Translations under genes and position numbers: made by a program
DNA from: Asanoa hainanensis
GTDB lineage: Bacteria > Actinomycetota > Actinomycetes > Mycobacteriales > Micromonosporaceae
DNA: 64,000 nt
Direction: 5' to 3'
Assembly: GCF_900188485.1 (NCBI RefSeq)
Contig: NZ_FZPH01000003.1
Span: forward strand, 682,001-746,000
The notes under the pieces: generated by a model
What the model was told of the DNA's origin: nothing
Database searches by the model: none
What the model saw: only the letters and a program-made list of their open reading frames with translations
Shown here: in pieces, positions 60,409 to 64,000 of the stretch
How the letters are laid out: every line of letters starts with the position of its first letter
Position numbering within the stretch: the stretch's first letter is position 1

Positions 60409-60512
60409 CCCCCCAGCCAGGGGGGTCTTCCCGATGTCCGGGGGGTGGGCCAGCGGCGACGCTGTATCCATACCCGCCAGACAGGCCGGGAGAGACATCC
60501 TCTGAAGGAGGA
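60409..60512 (+). promoter_or_regulatory. Leader/promoter region of the Ini-like operon
   Basis: The 174-base gap before the IniB-like gene carries a stem CCCCCC-AGCCA-GGGGGG (60409-60425) and a second G-run (60440-60445). A TATCCAT box near 60473-60479 may be a -10 element, and a strong ribosome site AAGGAGGA (60505-60512) lies 7 bases before ATG 60520. The C/G-run stem may be the LuxR-type binding site or act in the leader; which is not clear. Confidence 0.45.
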
Positions 60513-60519
60513 ACCGGAA

Positions 60520-61575
60520 ATGCAGAACGTCGAGCTCACCAACCTCCTGGTCAACTTCGTCAAGCAGCTGGCGAGCGACCCCACCAAGGCACTGCAGTTC
60601 GCGCAGAACCCGCAGGGCGAGCTGGTCGCCTCGGGCATCACCGAGCACGACCTGTCCGGTCTGGACATGCCCGCGATCGTGCAGCAGGCCTGCGGCGAGC
60701 CGGACTTCCCGGCCGACGCCCGCGGCGCGCTGCAGAGCTACACCAGCGGCGGCGGTGGCGGCGGCGGCGGCTACTCCCCGCCCGCCCAGCACGTGACCTC
60801 CGGGCCCCAGTCGATGGAGCAGGTCGTCCAGCACCTGACCTACGTCACCCAGGTCACCAACAACGACAACGACGTGATCACCCAGATCCTCGACCAGAGC
60901 ACCAACGTCGAGGTCGGCGACGACTTCGACGGCGACATCGACGTCGACAGCAACGCCGCCAACGCGTCCGGCGCCGGCGCCGTGGCCGTCGGCGAGGCCG
61001 ACGACGTGAACGCCGCGACCGGGGCCAACTCGCAGGTCGTCGACGGCGACATCGAGGGCGACAACCTGTTCAACAGCGACGGCGCGGTCAGCGTCGACGG
61101 CGACCTCGAGGCGCCCGTGGTGACCGGCACCAACACCGGCATCGTGGCCGACGGCGACGTCGACCGGGCGATCATCGGCAACAACAACGAGCAGCAGGCC
61201 AACGACGTGGACGTCGACGGCGACAACGACGGCGTCATCAACTTCGGCGACGGCGACGTCAACAACGTCAACGACTCGACGCTCGACAACTCCAACGTCG
61301 GCTCGGGCACCAACATCGCCGACAACGACGACTCCGCGATCGGCCTGGGCGACGGCGACGTCACCAACGAGGACAACGACACCACGATCACCGAGACCAC
61401 GAACATCGACGCCGACGACTCGGTGGTCAACACCGAGCAAGGCCCTGGCGACCAGGACGCCGACTTCGAGGTCGAGGTCGACTTCGACCGCGGCCTGCCG
61501 CCGGTCCGGACGCTCGAGGAGTCCGACGAGCCGTCGCTGCGCGACGCCGACGACCACGAGGACGCCCCCGCCTGA
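60520..61575 (+). CDS. IniB-like protein with Asp/Asn-rich repeat domain
   Basis: A 351-residue protein. The N-terminal ~75 residues form a helical domain ('LTNLLVNFVKQLASDPTKAL', 'GDLSGLDMPAIVQQACG'-like), resembling the IniB N-terminal domain. A Gly run (77-84) leads into residues 115-315, extremely rich in Asp, Asn, Gly and Val with DGD units at 137, 175, 193, 211, 233, 244 and 278; two of the spacings are exactly 18. No signal peptide and no membrane segment. The repeat looks like a beta-solenoid, possibly Ca2+-binding. Followed by two dynamin genes. Confidence 0.8.
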   Translation: MQNVELTNLLVNFVKQLASDPTKALQFAQNPQGELVASGITEHDLSGLDMPAIVQQACGEPDFPADARGALQSYTSGGGGGGGGYSPPAQHVTSGPQSMEQVVQHLTYVTQVTNNDNDVITQILDQSTNVEVGDDFDGDIDVDSNAANASGAGAVAVGEADDVNAATGANSQVVDGDIEGDNLFNSDGAVSVDGDLEAPVVTGTNTGIVADGDVDRAIIGNNNEQQANDVDVDGDNDGVINFGDGDVNNVNDSTLDNSNVGSGTNIADNDDSAIGLGDGDVTNEDNDTTITETTNIDADDSVVNTEQGPGDQDADFEVEVDFDRGLPPVRTLEESDEPSLRDADDHEDAPA

Positions 61576-61609
61576 TCCAGCCAACTCCACATCACCGCAC
61601 CGCAGCGGG

Positions 61610-61633
61610 CGGCCGGACCGGAAGGTCCGGCCG
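61610..61633 (+). promoter_or_regulatory. GNRA-capped hairpin between IniB-like and dynamin genes
   Basis: A perfect 10-bp stem CGGCCGGACC with a GGAA (GNRA-type) tetraloop, 34 bases after the IniB-like stop and 33 bases before the dynamin ATG. No T-run follows, so it looks like an RNA-stabilising or attenuating element that sets the ratio between the two proteins. Confidence 0.55.
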
Positions 61634-61666
61634 GCCGCTGCGCCGTACACCGAAGGGACCGCAGCG

Positions 61667-63439
61667 ATGACCCAGCCAGCCGCCGCCCTGGTCGACCTCG
61701 GCGTCAAGGCCTGCACGGCGTACGGACGGGAGGATCTCGCCGCGCGGCTCGGCCGGACCCGCGGCGCGCTCGACGACCCGGCGGTGCACATCGTGGTGGC
61801 GGGCGAGTTCAAGCAGGGCAAGAGCTCGCTGATCAACGCGTTGCTGGGCATCGCCGTCTGCCCGGTCGACGACGACGTGGCGACCGCGGTGCCCACGTTC
61901 GTCCGGCACGGCGAGGAGAAGACCGCGACCGTGGTGCACGACGGCAACCCCCCGCGCCACGAGCAGGTCGACTTCGCCGACCTGCGCCGCCACGTCGTCG
62001 AGGGCGACGAGGGGCGCCGGCCCGCCCGGGTCGACGTGACCGTGCCGCGCAAGATCCTCAATGGCGGGCTGGTGCTGGTCGACACCCCGGGCGTCGGCGG
62101 GCTGGGTTCCGCGCATGCCGCGGCCGGGCTGGCCGCCATCTCGGTCGCCGACGCCGTCCTGTTCGTCACCGACTCCGCGCAGGAGCTCACCCGCAGCGAG
62201 GTCGAGTTCCTCCGCCAGGCCCGCGAGCTGTGCCCGACGGTCGTCTGCGTCATGACCAAGATTGACTTCTATCCGGCCTGGCGCCGGATCCGCGACCTGA
62301 ACGCGGGCCACCTGCGGATGGTCGGCGAACTGCCGCTGCTGCCGGTCTCGTCGCCGCTGCGCACGCGCGCGGTGCGCGCCAACGACCAGGCGCTCAACGT
62401 CGAGTCCGGGTTCCCCGACCTGGTCAAGTTCGTGCAGGAGCGGGTCGGCGGCGGTGCCGCGGCCCGCCGGTCCGCCGACGCCGCGGCCGAGGTGCTCGCG
62501 GTCTGCGACCAGCTCACCGGCCAGTTCACGGCGGAGCGCGACGCGCTGGCCGACCCCGCCAACGCCCAGCGGATCGTCGACGACCTCAACGCCGCCAAGC
62601 GCCGGGTCGAGGAGCTGAAGACCGCCGCCGCCCGGTGGAGCGTGACGCTCAACGACGGCACCGCCGACCTGACGGCCGACGTCGACTTCGACCTGCGCGA
62701 CCGGATCCGCAAGATCACGACGGAGGCCGACGACGCGATCGACGAGGTCGACCCGGCCGACATGTGGCCCGAGATGGAAGAGTGGCTGCGCGCCCGGATC
62801 TCCTACGACCTGCTCGGCAACTACACGTACCTGCGCCGCCGGGCCAAGGAGCTCAGCGAGCAGGTCGCCGGGCACTTCCACGAGGCCTCGGGTGAGGCGG
62901 TCGGCCTGCTCAAGGTCTACAACCCGACCCCGATGGTCGAGGAGCGGCCCGTCGAGCACCGGATCGAGCTCGCCCGGATGACCGCCGGCAAGCAGGCGAT
63001 GGTGGCGCTGAAGAGCGCGTACGGCGGCGCCCTGATGTTCACCATGCTCGGCAGCCTGATGGGCGTCGCCCTGGGCCCGATCGGCATCGGCATCGGCGTG
63101 GTGATGGGCCATCGCGGGCTCAAGGACGAGAAGAAGCGGCAGCTGGAGAAGCGCCGCGCCCAGGGCAAGAACGCGATGCGCCGCTACTGCGACGAGATCA
63201 GCTTCGTGAGCGGCAAGGACAGCAGGGACACCGTGCGCCGTGTGCAGCGCCAGCTCCGCGACCACTACACCCGGCTGGCCGACGAGCTCAACCGGTCGAC
63301 GGCGGCCGCGGTGGCCGGTGCCACCGACACCGCCAAACGCTCGCAGACCGAGCGCCAGAAACGGCTCAAGGACCTCGACGCGGAGTTGACCCGACTGGCC
63401 CAGCTCCGCGAGCGGGCGCTCAAGCTGAGTGCGGCATGA
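61667..63439 (+). CDS. Dynamin-like GTPase (IniA-like)
   Basis: A 590-residue bacterial dynamin-like protein for membrane remodelling. G1 'GEFKQGKSS' (46-54), G2 Thr in 'VATAVPT' (71-77), G3 'DTPGVGG' (139-145), G4 'TKID' (197-200). A long helical stalk follows, with a hydrophobic hairpin at 451-481 ('GGALMFTMLGSLMGVALG' then 'PIGIGIGVVMG') suited for membrane insertion, and a C-terminal coiled coil (about 520-590). ATG 61667 with AAGGGA upstream. The stop overlaps the next dynamin start as ATGA. Confidence 0.93.
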   Translation: MTQPAAALVDLGVKACTAYGREDLAARLGRTRGALDDPAVHIVVAGEFKQGKSSLINALLGIAVCPVDDDVATAVPTFVRHGEEKTATVVHDGNPPRHEQVDFADLRRHVVEGDEGRRPARVDVTVPRKILNGGLVLVDTPGVGGLGSAHAAAGLAAISVADAVLFVTDSAQELTRSEVEFLRQARELCPTVVCVMTKIDFYPAWRRIRDLNAGHLRMVGELPLLPVSSPLRTRAVRANDQALNVESGFPDLVKFVQERVGGGAAARRSADAAAEVLAVCDQLTGQFTAERDALADPANAQRIVDDLNAAKRRVEELKTAAARWSVTLNDGTADLTADVDFDLRDRIRKITTEADDAIDEVDPADMWPEMEEWLRARISYDLLGNYTYLRRRAKELSEQVAGHFHEASGEAVGLLKVYNPTPMVEERPVEHRIELARMTAGKQAMVALKSAYGGALMFTMLGSLMGVALGPIGIGIGVVMGHRGLKDEKKRQLEKRRAQGKNAMRRYCDEISFVSGKDSRDTVRRVQRQLRDHYTRLADELNRSTAAAVAGATDTAKRSQTERQKRLKDLDAELTRLAQLRERALKLSAA

Positions 63440-64000
63440 CTCTGGTCGAGCGGACGCGGGCGGCGTTGACCCGGGCCGCCGGGGTCTACCGGGGCAGCGG
63501 GTTCGACGGGCGGATCGCCGAGGTGCGGGAGCGGCTCGACGAGCCGTTGCGCGTGGCGATCGCCGGTCGGGTCAAGTCCGGCAAGTCCACGTTGCTCAAC
63601 GCGCTGGTGGCCGACCGGCTGGCACCGACGGACGCCGGCGAGTGCACGCGGATCGTCACCTGGTACCGCGACGGCCACACGTACCGGGTGACCATGCACC
63701 CGCACAACGGCGACGCGCGCCAACTCCGGTTCAGCCGCGACGACGGCGCCATCGAGGTCGACCTCGGCGGCATCGCGCCGGAGGACGTGCACTCGCTCGA
63801 CATCACCTGGCCGTCGCAGGCCCTGCGCCGGGCCACGCTCATCGACACTCCCGGCATCGGATCGCTCTCCGAGCGGGTCACCCGGCGGGCCTGGGAGCTG
63901 CTCGCCCCCGACGACGAGGAGACGCCGGCCGACGCGGTGCTCTACCTGATGCGCCACCTGCACGCCAACGACCTGGAGTTCCTGCACGCGTTCCACGACA
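63436..64000 (+). CDS. Second dynamin-like GTPase (IniC-like), 5' part
   Basis: Only the first 188 codons are in the window. G1 'GRVKSGKST' (44-52), G2 Thr71 in 'ECTRIVT', G3 'DTPGIGS' (137-143). The start ATG 63436 overlaps the stop of the first dynamin by 4 bases, which implies that both are made together and probably work as a pair, as IniA and IniC are thought to. The stalk and any membrane part lie beyond the window. Confidence 0.92.
   Translation, partial: MTLVERTRAALTRAAGVYRGSGFDGRIAEVRERLDEPLRVAIAGRVKSGKSTLLNALVADRLAPTDAGECTRIVTWYRDGHTYRVTMHPHNGDARQLRFSRDDGAIEVDLGGIAPEDVHSLDITWPSQALRRATLIDTPGIGSLSERVTRRAWELLAPDDEETPADAVLYLMRHLHANDLEFLHAFHD

Noticed and set aside
60409-60425. C6/G6 stem as a terminator of the LuxR regulator gene
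   Set aside because: It lies 64 bases past the stop with no T-run and close to the next promoter; a regulatory or leader role seems as likely, so it was not called a terminator.
60895-61440. DNA tandem repeat in the IniB-like gene
   Set aside because: GACGGCGAC recurs often, but the spacing is irregular and the repetition is explained by the DGD protein repeat; it is not a separate DNA element.

Overview
The window is high-GC actinobacterial DNA with strong G/C bias at third codon positions, many GTG/TTG starts and several apparent leaderless genes. The best guess is the family Micromonosporaceae (relatives of Actinoplanes, Micromonospora or Dactylosporangium). This rests on the conservon with a nitrate-sensing-type kinase, the rsmA-ispE-ABC-F and glmU-prs-rplY-pth gene orders and the rsmI/pmt divergent pair. 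Genus is not determined. No rRNA, CRISPR array, prophage or insertion sequence was seen. There is one tRNA (Gln).

Layout. 1-7.5 kb: the 3' end of a sensor kinase, a lipoprotein solute-binding protein, then a reverse-strand conservon (cvnA-cvnB-cvnC-cvnD). 7.9-17.8 kb: nucleoside salvage. This holds adenosine deaminase and an operon of BMP lipoprotein, ABC ATPase, two permeases, cytidine deaminase and thymidine phosphorylase, with an RlmA-like methyltransferase and a DUF4272 gene between. 18-22.5 kb: a TetR gene divergent from a membrane protein, with paired operators, then a LacI regulator and a GH13 alpha-glucosidase. 22.5-30 kb: small unknown gene, YihY/BrkB protein, trpS, ECF sigma factor with a membrane beta-propeller partner, CorC-like CBS protein, galK, and a degenerate rhomboid ending in a 50-bp perfect palindrome. 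30-38.9 kb: cysD-cysN, cysQ, a polyprenyl-phosphate sugar transferase, pth, rplY, prs, glmU and tRNA-Gln. 39-46.8 kb: acyl desaturase with TetR, two DUF4383 genes, ABC-F ATPase, ispE, rsmA, a VOC protein and TatD. 46.9-54.4 kb: an unknown protein, metG, a membrane protein, rsmI, pmt and a DHDPS-family gene. 54.4-58.1 kb: a disordered membrane protein plus a deacetylase/GT2 bifunctional enzyme resembling the Streptomyces MatAB aggregation-polysaccharide system. 58.1-64 kb: a LuxR-type regulator, an Asp/Asn-rich IniB-like protein and two dynamin-like GTPases (the second cut by the window end), a non-mycobacterial counterpart of iniR/iniBAC.

How the genes work together. The nucleoside block imports nucleosides and strips amino groups or bases. 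The cys genes activate sulfate, and CysQ clears PAP. glmU, the sugar transferase, the MatB-like enzyme and pmt serve envelope building. The Ini-like module probably remodels membranes under envelope stress. The most unusual items are the Ini-like module, the 50-bp palindrome with the pseudo-rhomboid, a probable CTG start codon in the nucleoside ABC ATPase, the cytidine deaminase C-terminal extension, and a tail motif shared by the two conservon-type kinases.
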